Positions 50,223 through 59,830 of a DNA stretch of 64,000 bases are shown piece after piece. Both the position numbers and the translations under genes were made by a program. Origin of the DNA: Fibrella aestuarina BUZ 2 (GTDB lineage: Bacteria; Bacteroidota; Bacteroidia; Cytophagales; Spirosomataceae). Where the stretch lies: NCBI RefSeq assembly GCF_000331105.1, contig NC_020054.1:2859451-2923450 (forward strand), in the 5' to 3' direction. Numbering within the stretch: the first letter of the stretch is position 1; each line of letters starts with the position of its first letter. The notes beneath the pieces are model-generated. The model saw nothing but the letters and a program-made list of their open reading frames with translations. It was not told the DNA's origin and made no database searches.

Positions 50223-51899
50223 TTATTTGAACTCAACGCTGACATCGCGGCCCGCCAGCCCATTGGCGAAACCACCGTAGGCCTGTTTGCGGCTGTAGTC
50301 GCGTCTCCAGAGGCCAATGGGCTCACCCGCCCGCCACGCAGCCCCGTCGGCGCTGTCCATCGGGCTCCACATCGTGATGCCGTAGCGCTGTTTGGCCGGT
50401 ACCAGCTCCATGTATTTTTTGATCACGTACTCATACAGGTCGGCCTGTGCCTTGTACTGAGCCGGGGTAGTAGCCGCCGTTTTGATGCCGTTGCCGATGC
50501 TGATGTCCATTTCGGAAATCTTGATCAGCTTGCCGGTGGCCGCCAGCAGCTTGAACATCTGGTCGATGTTTTCCCGTTTGGTGTCCAGGCTCATGTGCAG
50601 CTGCGTGCCGATCCCGTCGACGGTGGCGCCCTTGCTTTCGATGTAGTTCACGTACTCGATCAGGCCCCGGCACTTGTCGAGGTCATATTCGAGGTTGTAG
50701 TCGTTGATGAACAGCACATCATTGGGGTTGCCCGACTGCCGCGCCTGCTTGAAAGCGCGTACGGCGTAGTCTTTGCCCAAATAATCCTGCCAGAAAAACT
50801 CATCGGTGGCGATTTTGGCGCGGCCCGCTGCGGTTTTCAGCGTGTTGGGTTTGGCGTCGTCCATCGGCTCGTTGACGACGTTCCAGGCTTTCACGTACGA
50901 TTTGGTCTGGGTGACCATCTCCGAAATCCACTTGTCGAGCGCGCCCCCGATAATGCGGGCTTTTTCATCCGCGTTCAACTGGAGAATGACGGGTTTTTTG
51001 TAGAGCGTCGACTTGGGGTTCAGCCGCACTTCGTCGAGGTAATACGTACCGGGCGTGGTGCCCATATCGTAGCGAAGCGCCGAAAGGGTACCGGCTGATT
51101 TGATGTCCCATTCAACATACTGCCAGGTCGTCGAGGTGATCACGTCGGGCTGATACTGCACGTCGGAGCCCGTACCCACCGTTGAGCAGCGGAATTTACC
51201 CGGCGCATCGGACCGGACAAAAAACGACAGCGTGTAGTCGCCTACGGGGATGGGAGCGGGGCTGAAATCCAGGGCAATCTGCGCGTCCCAGGCGTTGGCC
51301 TTCGACGTGTGCGTGAACCGGAGGCTCTTGGTGCCGACCAGCCCCGTGTTGATGACGTCGCGGGTGCTGTTGCCGCCCCACGAGTTCCAGCCGGTCTGAT
51401 TCTGCTCAAACGAGCCGTTAGCGTAGTTGACACGCTTGTCAGTCGGGTCAAAGTCGACGCCGGTCAGCAGCAGGCTGTTGAGGTAAGCCGCGTTCTGGTT
51501 GGCGTGCCAGGCGAGCGTATGCCCATACACGCTGACGCCCGCCGCCTGCGCCGCCTTCAGCAGGTTGGTCACGTTGGTCAGGTCGAGCTTACCGTCGGCC
51601 TTTACAACGGCCCCGTGCTTCATCTCATACCCGAGCGTGATGTCGTTGAAATTGCTGTTGATCATGCGGTACGCCACGCCCTGCGCCAGGTAGTCAGAAA
51701 GAGCCACGCCCGCGCCCAGCTTGAAGTTGGGGGTGTTGGCCGGGTTCAGGTACGTCTTCAGGGCCGCGTACTTGTTGACCACCTCCTGGGTGGCTACGCT
51801 TTCGGGCTTTGCCAGCACAAACTCGCTTGTATCGGGCCGACAGGCTGCCGACAGCGCGGTGAGGAGCGTCAGCAGGGTGATCGTTTTCAAGGATGTCAT
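50223..51899 (-). CDS. xyn10C: Surface lipoprotein GH10 xylanase split by a carbohydrate-binding module (Xyn10C)
   Basis: A 558-residue GH10 endo-xylanase whose barrel is interrupted. The first part ends after GHTLAWHANQNAAYL, a CBM4/22-like beta-sandwich occupies about 156-296 (NGSFEQNQTGWNSWGG, YYLDEVRL), and the barrel resumes with acid/base Glu344 in WNVVNEPM and nucleophile Glu463 in ISEMDISI. The signal peptide ends in a lipobox (LSAAC, Cys20), so it should be lipid-anchored, probably on the outer surface. The same split architecture is the hallmark of Xyn10C in the Prevotella/Bacteroides xus cluster, and here too it follows xusE directly (25-bp spacer). Confidence 0.95.
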   Translation of the reverse strand: MTSLKTITLLTLLTALSAACRPDTSEFVLAKPESVATQEVVNKYAALKTYLNPANTPNFKLGAGVALSDYLAQGVAYRMINSNFNDITLGYEMKHGAVVKADGKLDLTNVTNLLKAAQAAGVSVYGHTLAWHANQNAAYLNSLLLTGVDFDPTDKRVNYANGSFEQNQTGWNSWGGNSTRDVINTGLVGTKSLRFTHTSKANAWDAQIALDFSPAPIPVGDYTLSFFVRSDAPGKFRCSTVGTGSDVQYQPDVITSTTWQYVEWDIKSAGTLSALRYDMGTTPGTYYLDEVRLNPKSTLYKKPVILQLNADEKARIIGGALDKWISEMVTQTKSYVKAWNVVNEPMDDAKPNTLKTAAGRAKIATDEFFWQDYLGKDYAVRAFKQARQSGNPNDVLFINDYNLEYDLDKCRGLIEYVNYIESKGATVDGIGTQLHMSLDTKRENIDQMFKLLAATGKLIKISEMDISIGNGIKTAATTPAQYKAQADLYEYVIKKYMELVPAKQRYGITMWSPMDSADGAAWRAGEPIGLWRRDYSRKQAYGGFANGLAGRDVSVEFK

Positions 51900-51924
51900 T
51901 CGGTTTAACGAGGTTGAGGGTGGT

Positions 51925-52956
51925 TTACTGGTAGACCGGAATAAACGTTTCGGCAACGACGCCCCGGTTGCGCACCACCAGGGTGTCGGTGGTGGTGAGG
52001 TGGGCGTTGTTGAAGTCGACCTCGTAGTTGAGGTACAGCACGTCGCGGTCCTGATTGCCCCAGCTTTTGAGGTCGCCCCGCTTCACAAACTGCCCGGTTC
52101 CCTTGACGGTATAGTTGGTGGCATCGGTCGTGATGGTGCAATGGTTGACCTCGTCGAACTTCATGATGAGCCGAAAGGGCATGTCTGTTCCATCGGTGCC
52201 TTTGATGGCATTCGTAAAGACCACCTGTTGCAGCGAGCGGGTGGTCAGGTTGCAGACTTCCCCGTTTTCGATGTAAGCCCCGCGGCGCACCAGCGTCTTG
52301 TTGATGGCCGTGTTGCCGCCTTTCCCGGTGATCACATCCTTACCCCGGCGCAGGTACGTGGCATGCCAGGGGTTCACATACTTCACCGCGTAGAGGATGT
52401 AGTCTTTGGGGGTAATGTCCCAGTCGCTGCCCACCGTGCGGCGGGGTGAGGCCAGCGTGGTTTTTCCGCGCAGCAGCGAGTCGGCGTTCTGCACCTTGCT
52501 CATTACCACCGGGATCACGTAGGTGTTTTTGATGGCGGCCGGGTCGGCGAAAAAGGCGTCGGTCAGCTGCACTTCCACCCCGCCGGTGATGCTGCCTTTG
52601 GGGATGACGATCTGGTTGGCCGCCAGGCTGTAGTAGTTGGCGGGCATGGGCAACACCTTCTGGCCATTAGCCCCAAACGACAGCCGGTCGCACAGGGAAT
52701 TATCGACGTTGATATCGACGGTGATGTCGGTTTTGTTGGTGTAGGCCCCGCCTTTGGTAGCCATGATTTTGCACTTGCGGGCGTTGTCGAGTGAGGTATC
52801 GTAGAGGTCTTCGCCCAGCGTGATCGTGCGCACGGGTGACTGATACGCGAAATAGACCGTGGTATACTCGAAGTCTGGGAAAACCCATTCATCGTTCTTG
52901 CAGGACCCCAGAAATGCCGTGGCTGCCAGTAATAAGAGCGTATGTAGTTTCTTCAC
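51925..52956 (-). CDS. xusE: XusE-like surface lipoprotein (DUF1735-type)
   Basis: A 343-residue lipoprotein: signal peptide with lipobox (FLGSC, Cys19) followed by beta-rich domains. The N-terminal half resembles DUF1735/BT_3987-type domains found in SusE-position glycan-binding proteins (YFAYQSPVRTITLGED, ANYYSLAANQIVIPKG, YVIPVVMSKVQNADS). It should sit on the outer surface and help capture xylan. It lies between xusD and xyn10C, as in the Bacteroidetes xylan core cluster. A direct xylan-binding role is inferred from position. Confidence 0.85.
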   Translation of the reverse strand: MKKLHTLLLLAATAFLGSCKNDEWVFPDFEYTTVYFAYQSPVRTITLGEDLYDTSLDNARKCKIMATKGGAYTNKTDITVDINVDNSLCDRLSFGANGQKVLPMPANYYSLAANQIVIPKGSITGGVEVQLTDAFFADPAAIKNTYVIPVVMSKVQNADSLLRGKTTLASPRRTVGSDWDITPKDYILYAVKYVNPWHATYLRRGKDVITGKGGNTAINKTLVRRGAYIENGEVCNLTTRSLQQVVFTNAIKGTDGTDMPFRLIMKFDEVNHCTITTDATNYTVKGTGQFVKRGDLKSWGNQDRDVLYLNYEVDFNNAHLTTTDTLVVRNRGVVAETFIPVYQ

Positions 52957-52984
52957 CTTCTTGATTGATTAGTTGTTGGGTACG

Positions 52985-54730
52985 TTACCAGCCTTTGTTC
53001 TGAACGAGGGCTTTCCATTTCAGCATCTCGCCGTAGGGAATCGGGCCGTGGTTCATGTGCGCGGCAAACGCTCGGGTTTCGACCGGCACGACCACGTAGT
53101 TGCCCGTGGTGATCTGGATGCCGTTGGCTGGCTCGGTCAGCTTTTCGCTCCAGCGGCGCAGGTCCCAGAACCGGAACCCCTCGAAACACAGCTCCAGCCG
53201 ACGTTCGTTGCGGATCAGCTGCCGCATATCGGCCTGGCTCTGGATGGTGTTCAGGTACGTGTCGCCGTTGGTGGCGCCGATACCCGCCCGTTGGCGGATC
53301 GCCTTGATCACGTCGCGCGCGGAAAACCCAAACGATCCCTGCCCGTCGGGGCCCCAGGCTTCGTTGGCCGCTTCGGCGTAGATCAGGAAGAGCTCCGTGT
53401 ACCGGATGCGGGCGGTGTAGTGCCGCTGTTCGTTAATGCCGATGGGGTTGAGGTTCACGTCTGCCCGGAGCAATTTGCGCAGGTAATAGCCGGTGCGGGT
53501 CGAGGTTTCGATCTGGTTGACGGCGTCGTTGCCGCTACCCGTTTCGGTCCGGACCACCGAATTGGATGGCCCCATGGTGCTGCCGTTGGTGATGATGTAG
53601 CGTTGCAGGCGCGGGTCGCGACCCGTGTAAGGTGCCTGCGGATTGTAGCCGCTCATCGACGACGTAATGGGGTAGCCGTTGGCCATCGGAAAGGCGTCGA
53701 CCAAGTTCTGCGTGGGGTTGATCCGCCCCCGGCCAAAGAGCGAAGGCGGGTAGTTGTCTTCCTCGAGGTTGCGGCTGTTGGCGGCGTCGCCCCGCCACAG
53801 AATCTCGGGTGGGTTGATACCCGCGCCCAGGCCGTTGATCTCGGTGCGGTTGTCGTACCAGGTGCCGCCGTTGGCCGCCAGCCGGGACGGGCCGCCCATC
53901 AGTTTCAGCACTTCGCCCGCGTAATTGGCGGCATCGGTCCAGGTCGTCGTCGTGCCGCCCTTGTAGGCAGGGCTCGCGGCCAGCAGGGCGGCCTGCGCCC
54001 GGATGGCTTTGGCAATGCGGGCCGTCATCCGAAGTCGCGAATACTGCCCGAAGACCCGGGTGTATTCTTCGGCCGTGATGCCCGTGTATTTGGTCGGCAC
54101 CTGCGCCTGGGTCGACACGTCTTCGTAGTCGAGTGGCAGCAGGTCTTCGGCCTGTTTGATGTCGCTGTAAAACTGCTTCATGCAGGCTTCAAACGTGGCC
54201 CGGGGCTGGTTGAAGTCGGAGTTCATATCCTGGGGTTGGGTCAGGATGGGCACCCCCAGCAATTCGCCCCCGTTGGACCAGCCGCCGTGGGCACGCAGCA
54301 ACTGGAACATGTAGAACGCCCGCAGGCCGTAGGCTTCACCCTTGATACGATCCCGGAACATCTGGGCGGCCTTGGGGTCGGTGGCCCAGGTCACTTTGTC
54401 GACCTCGGCCAGCATGGTGTTGAGGTACTGGATGGCCGCCTGGCTGTTAACCCACTGGTCGGTTGGGTTGTAGTTGGCCGTCCACTGGCCGGTGGCGATT
54501 TTGAGGTAGGCGTTGTTTTTGTCGTTGCTGACGGCGTCGTCGGTGGCCACGTCGTTGAACGACAGGCCCGGCAGGCGAGTGTACCCGTTGAGCAGGAAGC
54601 CCTGGGCAAACGTCACCTCTTTATACATGGCCTCTTTACCGGGCAGGTTCTCCACCTCAGGCTCCAGCAGATCGGCGCAGCCCATCAGCGACAGGCTCGC
54701 GGCGATCAGGGCAGGTAAGTATCGTTTCAT
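52985..54730 (-). CDS. xusD: SusD-like xylan-binding lipoprotein XusD
   Basis: A 581-residue SusD/RagB-family lipoprotein with lipobox SLMGC (Cys18). The helical TPR-like N-terminal part includes RAFYMFQLLRAHGGWSNGGELLGVPI. The C-terminal region has the signature EFYTARIRYTELFLIYAEAANE-like stretch, RQRAGIG and ERRLELCFEGFRFWDLRRW. SusD proteins form the hinged lid over their SusC partner and bind oligosaccharide at the cell surface. The partner here is the SusC homologue at 54764, 33 bp upstream. Confidence 0.94.
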   Translation of the reverse strand: MKRYLPALIAASLSLMGCADLLEPEVENLPGKEAMYKEVTFAQGFLLNGYTRLPGLSFNDVATDDAVSNDKNNAYLKIATGQWTANYNPTDQWVNSQAAIQYLNTMLAEVDKVTWATDPKAAQMFRDRIKGEAYGLRAFYMFQLLRAHGGWSNGGELLGVPILTQPQDMNSDFNQPRATFEACMKQFYSDIKQAEDLLPLDYEDVSTQAQVPTKYTGITAEEYTRVFGQYSRLRMTARIAKAIRAQAALLAASPAYKGGTTTTWTDAANYAGEVLKLMGGPSRLAANGGTWYDNRTEINGLGAGINPPEILWRGDAANSRNLEEDNYPPSLFGRGRINPTQNLVDAFPMANGYPITSSMSGYNPQAPYTGRDPRLQRYIITNGSTMGPSNSVVRTETGSGNDAVNQIETSTRTGYYLRKLLRADVNLNPIGINEQRHYTARIRYTELFLIYAEAANEAWGPDGQGSFGFSARDVIKAIRQRAGIGATNGDTYLNTIQSQADMRQLIRNERRLELCFEGFRFWDLRRWSEKLTEPANGIQITTGNYVVVPVETRAFAAHMNHGPIPYGEMLKWKALVQNKGW

Positions 54731-54763
54731 AAATATTGAGCTAGCCAGGTGGCTGAAAGCTGG

Positions 54764-57700
54764 TTAGAACGCTGCGTTTAGGCCCAGGTTGATGAATCGG
54801 GTCTGGGGTGCCCCGCCGATGTTAGTTTCCATGATCTGCCGCTCTTTGGCGATGGTAAGCAGGTCGGACCCGCTCGCGTAGACACTCAGGTCGCGAATGA
54901 ACTTGCCCGTCAGGATGCGGCTGGGCAGCGTGTAGGTAAGCTGCACTTTCGCCAGATTGAGCCGGTTGTTGCGGTACAGCCAGAAGTCAGACGTGCGGAT
55001 GTTGTTGTCGTTGTTCAGGCTGGTGAGCCGTGGGTACGTTGCCGTAGCGGCGGTTTCGGGCGTCCAGCGGTTGCGGACGGCCGCCGAGTACTTGTCGTCG
55101 CCCCGAATCCAGAAATAGGCGCTGTTTTTCTGGGAGTAGGCCCCTTCGTTGCCTGTGGCGATGGTGAAGAACGTCCAGTTTTTCCACCGGGCCGTTACGT
55201 GTACGCCAAACGTAAACGGCGAGCCATTCCAGCCAGCCCGGCCCAGGTAGACCTCATCCCGGCTGTCGATGAGCTTATCGCCATTCTGGTCGACGTATTT
55301 GATATCGCCGGGCTTCACCTGCCCATACGACTGGGTGGCGCTGGCGGCGATGTCGCTTTCATTGGCAAACAGGCCATTGCTTTGCAGACCGAAAATGGCG
55401 TCTATGGGCTTGCCCACGCGGTTCTGGTAAGCGTTTTCGTAGTTCTCGGCGCGCTGGATGACTTTCGAATTATACACCGTGCCCGTCACGCCGACCGTCC
55501 AGGCCACCTGCCCGATCTGCTTGTTGAGGCTCAGGTTGAAATCCAGGCCGCTCCGCTGATCGTTGTTGTAGTTGATATACGGAATGAACGAACTCTGGGG
55601 AAACCCGGTCACGAAGTAGCTGGGGTAGATGGTAGCGGCCTGCGTGATGATGCCGTCCATCCGGCTGATGAAATAATTGGCATCCAGTGAAATCAGGCGC
55701 TGGAAGAACGAGGCCTCGACACCCACGTTGATGTCTTTCCGCTGGGCGAAGAAGAGGTTGTTGTTCTCGCCCCGCCGCGAGTCGGTAGTGCGTGTCAGGC
55801 TGCCGTCGCGCCAGCTATACCAGGTGCCGTCGGCGTGCGTGAAGATGCCCTTGTAGAGGTAGTAGCCAGGGATGTCGAGGTCGGTATGCAGGATGCCCGC
55901 CGAGGCCGTCAGCTTCAGGTTGCTGACCACGGACGAGCCCGCCAGAAACGCTTCTTCGCTGATGCGCCAGCCCGCCGACAGGGTAGGGGAGAACGCCTGC
56001 CGGTTGCCCGGTGGCAGTTTGGCCGAATGCAGCAACGCGCCGCTGAAATCCAGGTAATACTTCTGCCGGTAGTTGTAGGCGAGTTGCAGCCCCAGGTTGA
56101 CGTGGCTTTGGGTGGCGTGGTATACGCCGGTTTCGGACCGCTGATGCCCCGTACCGATCAGCATCGCGTGGATGTTGTGCACGTTGTTGATCCGGTTGAC
56201 GTAGTTGAACTGACCCGAGAAGAACAGGGTCTGCTGACGCCAGCTGTTACTCACATTCTGGGCGCCGTTTTTGCGGTCTTCGCCAAACTTTTGCAGGCTG
56301 CTGACCAGGTCGGTGCCCGCGTAGTTGTTCCAGGTCGGGGCGTAGATCGCGTACTGATTGTTGAACGCCAGGTTATACGACGTCGAGTAGTCAACACCGA
56401 TGCGGGTACCGAACGACAACCCCGGCAACGTCTTGCGCAGGTCTACGTTGATCGTGTTGGTGAACTGAAACTGCCGGGTCGTGCTCTTGTTGTAGCCCGC
56501 CGCGTAGATGTCGGCAAACGGGTTGGTCAGGTCTTGCTGGGTGCCGCCGAGCAGGTACTTGCCGTCGATGAGGTAGTTGCTGTTCTGCACCTGCAACTGC
56601 GAGGCCTGGTCGGTTTCCTCGATCATGCTGATCGGGATCAGCGGCGAGAAACGGTAGGGGCGCAGCGTGGCGGCATTGCTCCAGTAATTACCGTGCGCAA
56701 AGCGGTTGTCGCTGAAGATGGCCGTTGCATCAACCGACGTCGTGATGTAATCGTTGAGCCGCACATCCACGTTGCCCCGCACGTTCAGCCGGGTGTTGTT
56801 GTCGTTTTTGGCTTCGCCGAAGTTCAGCAGCGAGTTGGCATGCGCGAAGCCGATGTTGGTGTAAAACCGGGCTCTGGAGTTACCCCCCGAGATTTCGGCG
56901 ATACCATCGGTTCGGTTCGACACCTTCCGCAGGTAGTCGGGCGAGTAGTAATCAACGTTGGGGTACCGATACGGATCGGTGCCGGCGTGGTGGTTCCAGA
57001 TGGTTTCCTGGCTATAGAGCGGGGCAAGGCCATCGTTGCGGCGGGCTTCGTTGTACAGCGTCATGTACTCGGCCGAGCCCAGGTAGTCTGGGTACCCCTT
57101 GGGCAGGTGCACCCCCGTATTGACCCGGACGTTGATCCGCTTTTCGTTGGCGACGCCCCGTTTGGTCGTAATCTGGATGACCCCTTTGGCGGCCCGGCTT
57201 CCGTACAGTACCAGCGCGGCGGCGCCTTTCAGCACCGTAATCTGCTCGATCTCGGTGGGATGGATGTCGGCGGTCGCGCTGCGGGGCACCCCATCGATCA
57301 GGACCAGGTAGTCGCCCATGCCCCAGATGTTGCCGTTGAAGCCACCCACGAACGCACTGAGGTTATCCAGCGCGCCGGTCGTGTAGTTCTTCTGCAACAG
57401 GCCCGGTACGTTAACGACGGATACCCCGCCGAGCAGGTCTTTTCGGGGCACGGTCCGGAAGGCCACATTCACCAGATCCGCCGTATTGTCGAGTTCGGCC
57501 AGCACGATCTCCGGCATGGTGGTGTCGGCCAGCGTGACGTGAGCTTGGTAGCCATCGGCGGATACCTGCACGACCGACCGGGGGGCAACGGCCAGCGAGA
57601 AGGCTCCCAGGCTGTCGGTAGTGGTTTGTACTTGTCCGGCATCGGCGCTGACAAGGGCGTTGGGCAGCGGTTTCCCCTCTGCATTCCGAACAATCGACCT

Positions 57701-57793
57701 GACCTCGACTTTCGGACTGGTCTGCGCTTTCAACCCCAGCGAGGCCAGGGTCAGGAGGCTGCATACCGTTGTGGTCACTATAAATTGGTTCAT
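54764..57793 (-). CDS. xusC: SusC-like TonB-dependent xylan transporter XusC
   Basis: A 1009-residue outer-membrane transporter. A signal peptide (1-23) precedes a short carboxypeptidase-regulatory-like domain (about 28-95), the plug (about 110-220, with LLGGVSVVNVPGL, WGMGDYLVLIDGVPR and YGSRAAKGVIQITTKRG) and the barrel. Unlike xusA it lacks the ETVVVGY TonB-box motif; the equivalent segment is LVNVAFRTVPRKD. From memory, the XusC branch in Bacteroides has a similar segment. It pairs with xusD downstream and imports xylo-oligosaccharides. Confidence 0.94.
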   Translation of the reverse strand: MNQFIVTTTVCSLLTLASLGLKAQTSPKVEVRSIVRNAEGKPLPNALVSADAGQVQTTTDSLGAFSLAVAPRSVVQVSADGYQAHVTLADTTMPEIVLAELDNTADLVNVAFRTVPRKDLLGGVSVVNVPGLLQKNYTTGALDNLSAFVGGFNGNIWGMGDYLVLIDGVPRSATADIHPTEIEQITVLKGAAALVLYGSRAAKGVIQITTKRGVANEKRINVRVNTGVHLPKGYPDYLGSAEYMTLYNEARRNDGLAPLYSQETIWNHHAGTDPYRYPNVDYYSPDYLRKVSNRTDGIAEISGGNSRARFYTNIGFAHANSLLNFGEAKNDNNTRLNVRGNVDVRLNDYITTSVDATAIFSDNRFAHGNYWSNAATLRPYRFSPLIPISMIEETDQASQLQVQNSNYLIDGKYLLGGTQQDLTNPFADIYAAGYNKSTTRQFQFTNTINVDLRKTLPGLSFGTRIGVDYSTSYNLAFNNQYAIYAPTWNNYAGTDLVSSLQKFGEDRKNGAQNVSNSWRQQTLFFSGQFNYVNRINNVHNIHAMLIGTGHQRSETGVYHATQSHVNLGLQLAYNYRQKYYLDFSGALLHSAKLPPGNRQAFSPTLSAGWRISEEAFLAGSSVVSNLKLTASAGILHTDLDIPGYYLYKGIFTHADGTWYSWRDGSLTRTTDSRRGENNNLFFAQRKDINVGVEASFFQRLISLDANYFISRMDGIITQAATIYPSYFVTGFPQSSFIPYINYNNDQRSGLDFNLSLNKQIGQVAWTVGVTGTVYNSKVIQRAENYENAYQNRVGKPIDAIFGLQSNGLFANESDIAASATQSYGQVKPGDIKYVDQNGDKLIDSRDEVYLGRAGWNGSPFTFGVHVTARWKNWTFFTIATGNEGAYSQKNSAYFWIRGDDKYSAAVRNRWTPETAATATYPRLTSLNNDNNIRTSDFWLYRNNRLNLAKVQLTYTLPSRILTGKFIRDLSVYASGSDLLTIAKERQIMETNIGGAPQTRFINLGLNAAF

Positions 57794-57962
57794 GATTCTG
57801 ATTGGCTAACCCGACCGAAAAGTCCGGCTGGTTGGGCTGTGCGGCCCTGTTTGGGGCATGGCACGGCCCGGGATGCACCCGTTGGCGGGGCATGCAGCAG
57901 ACAGTCGGCGGTTCAGTACGGCTTGGAAAAGTGTTGCGTCAAGCAGGCGTTGGGCCTGCGGT

Positions 57963-59816
57963 TTACCAGCCTGGGTTTTGCGGAAACGCCAGATACATGC
58001 TTACGTCAACGACCTTCAGGGGCAGCCAGTAGTGCTTGCTGTTGAAGCGCCGTTCCAGAATGACCCGCTCTTTCAGGTTGGCTACCTTGCCGTTGGGCGC
58101 CCGATCGAAATCGTGGGCCGTTTTCAGCGTGTAGGGGCGCTCGGTCAGCAGGAGCCAGCGGCGCAGGTCGTTGAAGCGGTGCCCCTCGAAGGCCAGCTCG
58201 ACGGCCCGCTCCCGGATCAGCTCACCCATGAAAGCTTCTTTCGAGCCCAGAAACTTGGCGTGAACGTCGGCTACCCCGGCCCGGCGGCGGATTTTATTGA
58301 CCGCTTCTTCGGCCGTGATGTAGCCCGGATGGCTGCCCGACGGCGACCCGTAGCCGTGCAGGGCGGCTTCGGCATACATCAGGTAGACATCGGCGAGGCG
58401 CATGAAACTCAGGTGAATGAAATGCGACTGGTTGTGGCCGTTATCGTCGTAGTTGGTCGTGCGGGGAATGAACTTGCCATTGAGGTATCCTGTGCGGCTG
58501 CCGTTGTTTTCGTCGCGGTAGCTGCCTTTGGTGTACAGGTTGGCGTAGCGGTGCGCTTCGCGGGTGGCCGAAATCCCCTGGATCATCTTTACGCCGTCAT
58601 AAATGATGTCTTTGTAAAAACGGGGGTCGCGCCCTTTCCAGGGGTTGGTGGGGTCGTAGCCCGAGGCGGCGTCGGGCTTTTCGGCATCCGGGATGGGCAA
58701 GCCGTTGGCCATCCCGTAGTAGTTCACGTAGTTGGCCGTGGGCGAAAAACAGGTGCTGCCACCGTTGAACAGCACACCCGCAACGTATTGCTCGTTGAGG
58801 CCCCAGCGCGTGGCACCGCCATCGTAGGCGGGCGACTGCATGATCGCTTCGGGATAGCCGGGGATTTTATAGCCCTGGTTCAGCGTGTAGTAGACGCTCG
58901 ACATCTCCGAGAAGTTGGCCAGCTTATGCCAGGTTTTGCCGCTCTCGCTCATCTGGAGCAGGGTGGCGAATGCTTCGGCTGCTTTTTTGCTCAACTCGAC
59001 GTCATACGTTTTGCTGCCCGTCGACGACCAGTTCATCAGTGGGCTGGCCGCGTAGAGGTAGTTTTTACCCAGGAAGCCATAGGCCATTGCCTTGTTGGCA
59101 CGCAGCTGATTCTTGCCCAGCGTCCGTTTGCCCGCGTCGGTATCGTCCCAGTTGGCGGGCAGCAGGTCGGCGGCGGCTTTGAAATCCTCGGCGGCCCGCA
59201 GCGCGGCCTGCTGGTAGGTGAGGCGGGGGAGATCCAGCTTCTGATCGGCCGGCAGGACCTTGTCGATGTAGGGAAGGCCACCAAAGTAGGTCATGAGCTG
59301 GAAGTGAAACCAGGCCCGGAAATACAGCAGTTGCCCTTTGATCAGGTTCTTCTCTTCGGGGGTTGCGTCGGTGAGCCGGTCGAGGTTTTCGAGGCCCATG
59401 TTGGCTTTCCGGATGCCATACCAGGCCAGGGGCCAGAACCGTTTGTTGAAGCGGTTGGTGCGGTCGAGGGTGTTGCCGGGGCCGTCCATCCAGCCCGAGC
59501 CCCAGCCGTCGTTTTCGCGCTGCCAGCCCCAGAAATCGCCGTTGTCGATCTTGTAGCCGTAAAACCAGGTAGCACCCGCGACGATGATCTCATCTTCGCC
59601 CCAGTTGAACGACCCCTGCCAGTAGAACTTCGAGTTTTCGGGAATGCAGTAGTACAGTTCCTCCACGAAGCCCTGAAAATTGACAAAGTTTTTGAAGGCG
59701 TCGGTCGGCGACACCGTCGATTGGTTCTCCCTATCCAGGTAGTCTTTACAGGAAGGCAACACAAACAGCATGGCCAGCATCCCAAACCAGCCAATCGTTC
59801 TTGTAAATCGTTTCAT
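57963..59816 (-). CDS. xusB: SusD-like xylan-binding lipoprotein XusB
   Basis: A 617-residue SusD/RagB lipoprotein with lipobox VLPSC (Cys23). The helical core includes RAWFHFQLMTYFGGLPYIDKVL, and the C-terminal part has SFMRLADVYLMYAEAALHG, RRRAGV and ERAVELAFEGHRFNDLRRW. It is the lid and binding partner of XusA, whose gene ends 14 bp upstream. A 169-bp spacer separates it from xusC. No sequence feature shows its sugar preference; xylan is inferred from the cluster. Confidence 0.94.
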   Translation of the reverse strand: MKRFTRTIGWFGMLAMLFVLPSCKDYLDRENQSTVSPTDAFKNFVNFQGFVEELYYCIPENSKFYWQGSFNWGEDEIIVAGATWFYGYKIDNGDFWGWQRENDGWGSGWMDGPGNTLDRTNRFNKRFWPLAWYGIRKANMGLENLDRLTDATPEEKNLIKGQLLYFRAWFHFQLMTYFGGLPYIDKVLPADQKLDLPRLTYQQAALRAAEDFKAAADLLPANWDDTDAGKRTLGKNQLRANKAMAYGFLGKNYLYAASPLMNWSSTGSKTYDVELSKKAAEAFATLLQMSESGKTWHKLANFSEMSSVYYTLNQGYKIPGYPEAIMQSPAYDGGATRWGLNEQYVAGVLFNGGSTCFSPTANYVNYYGMANGLPIPDAEKPDAASGYDPTNPWKGRDPRFYKDIIYDGVKMIQGISATREAHRYANLYTKGSYRDENNGSRTGYLNGKFIPRTTNYDDNGHNQSHFIHLSFMRLADVYLMYAEAALHGYGSPSGSHPGYITAEEAVNKIRRRAGVADVHAKFLGSKEAFMGELIRERAVELAFEGHRFNDLRRWLLLTERPYTLKTAHDFDRAPNGKVANLKERVILERRFNSKHYWLPLKVVDVSMYLAFPQNPGW

Positions 59817-59830
59817 GTCTCAGCGGAGTG

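Noticed and set aside
52973..54718. Plus-strand frame of about 580 codons exactly opposite xusD
   Set aside because: The matching length reflects mirrored codon structure; no family features, and no promoter or start context seen.
55835..58045. Very long open frame (over 700 codons) on the plus strand across the xusC gene
   Set aside because: It is the antisense shadow of xusC: GC-rich third positions leave the opposite strand open. The product has no recognisable domain, while the minus strand encodes an intact SusC protein.
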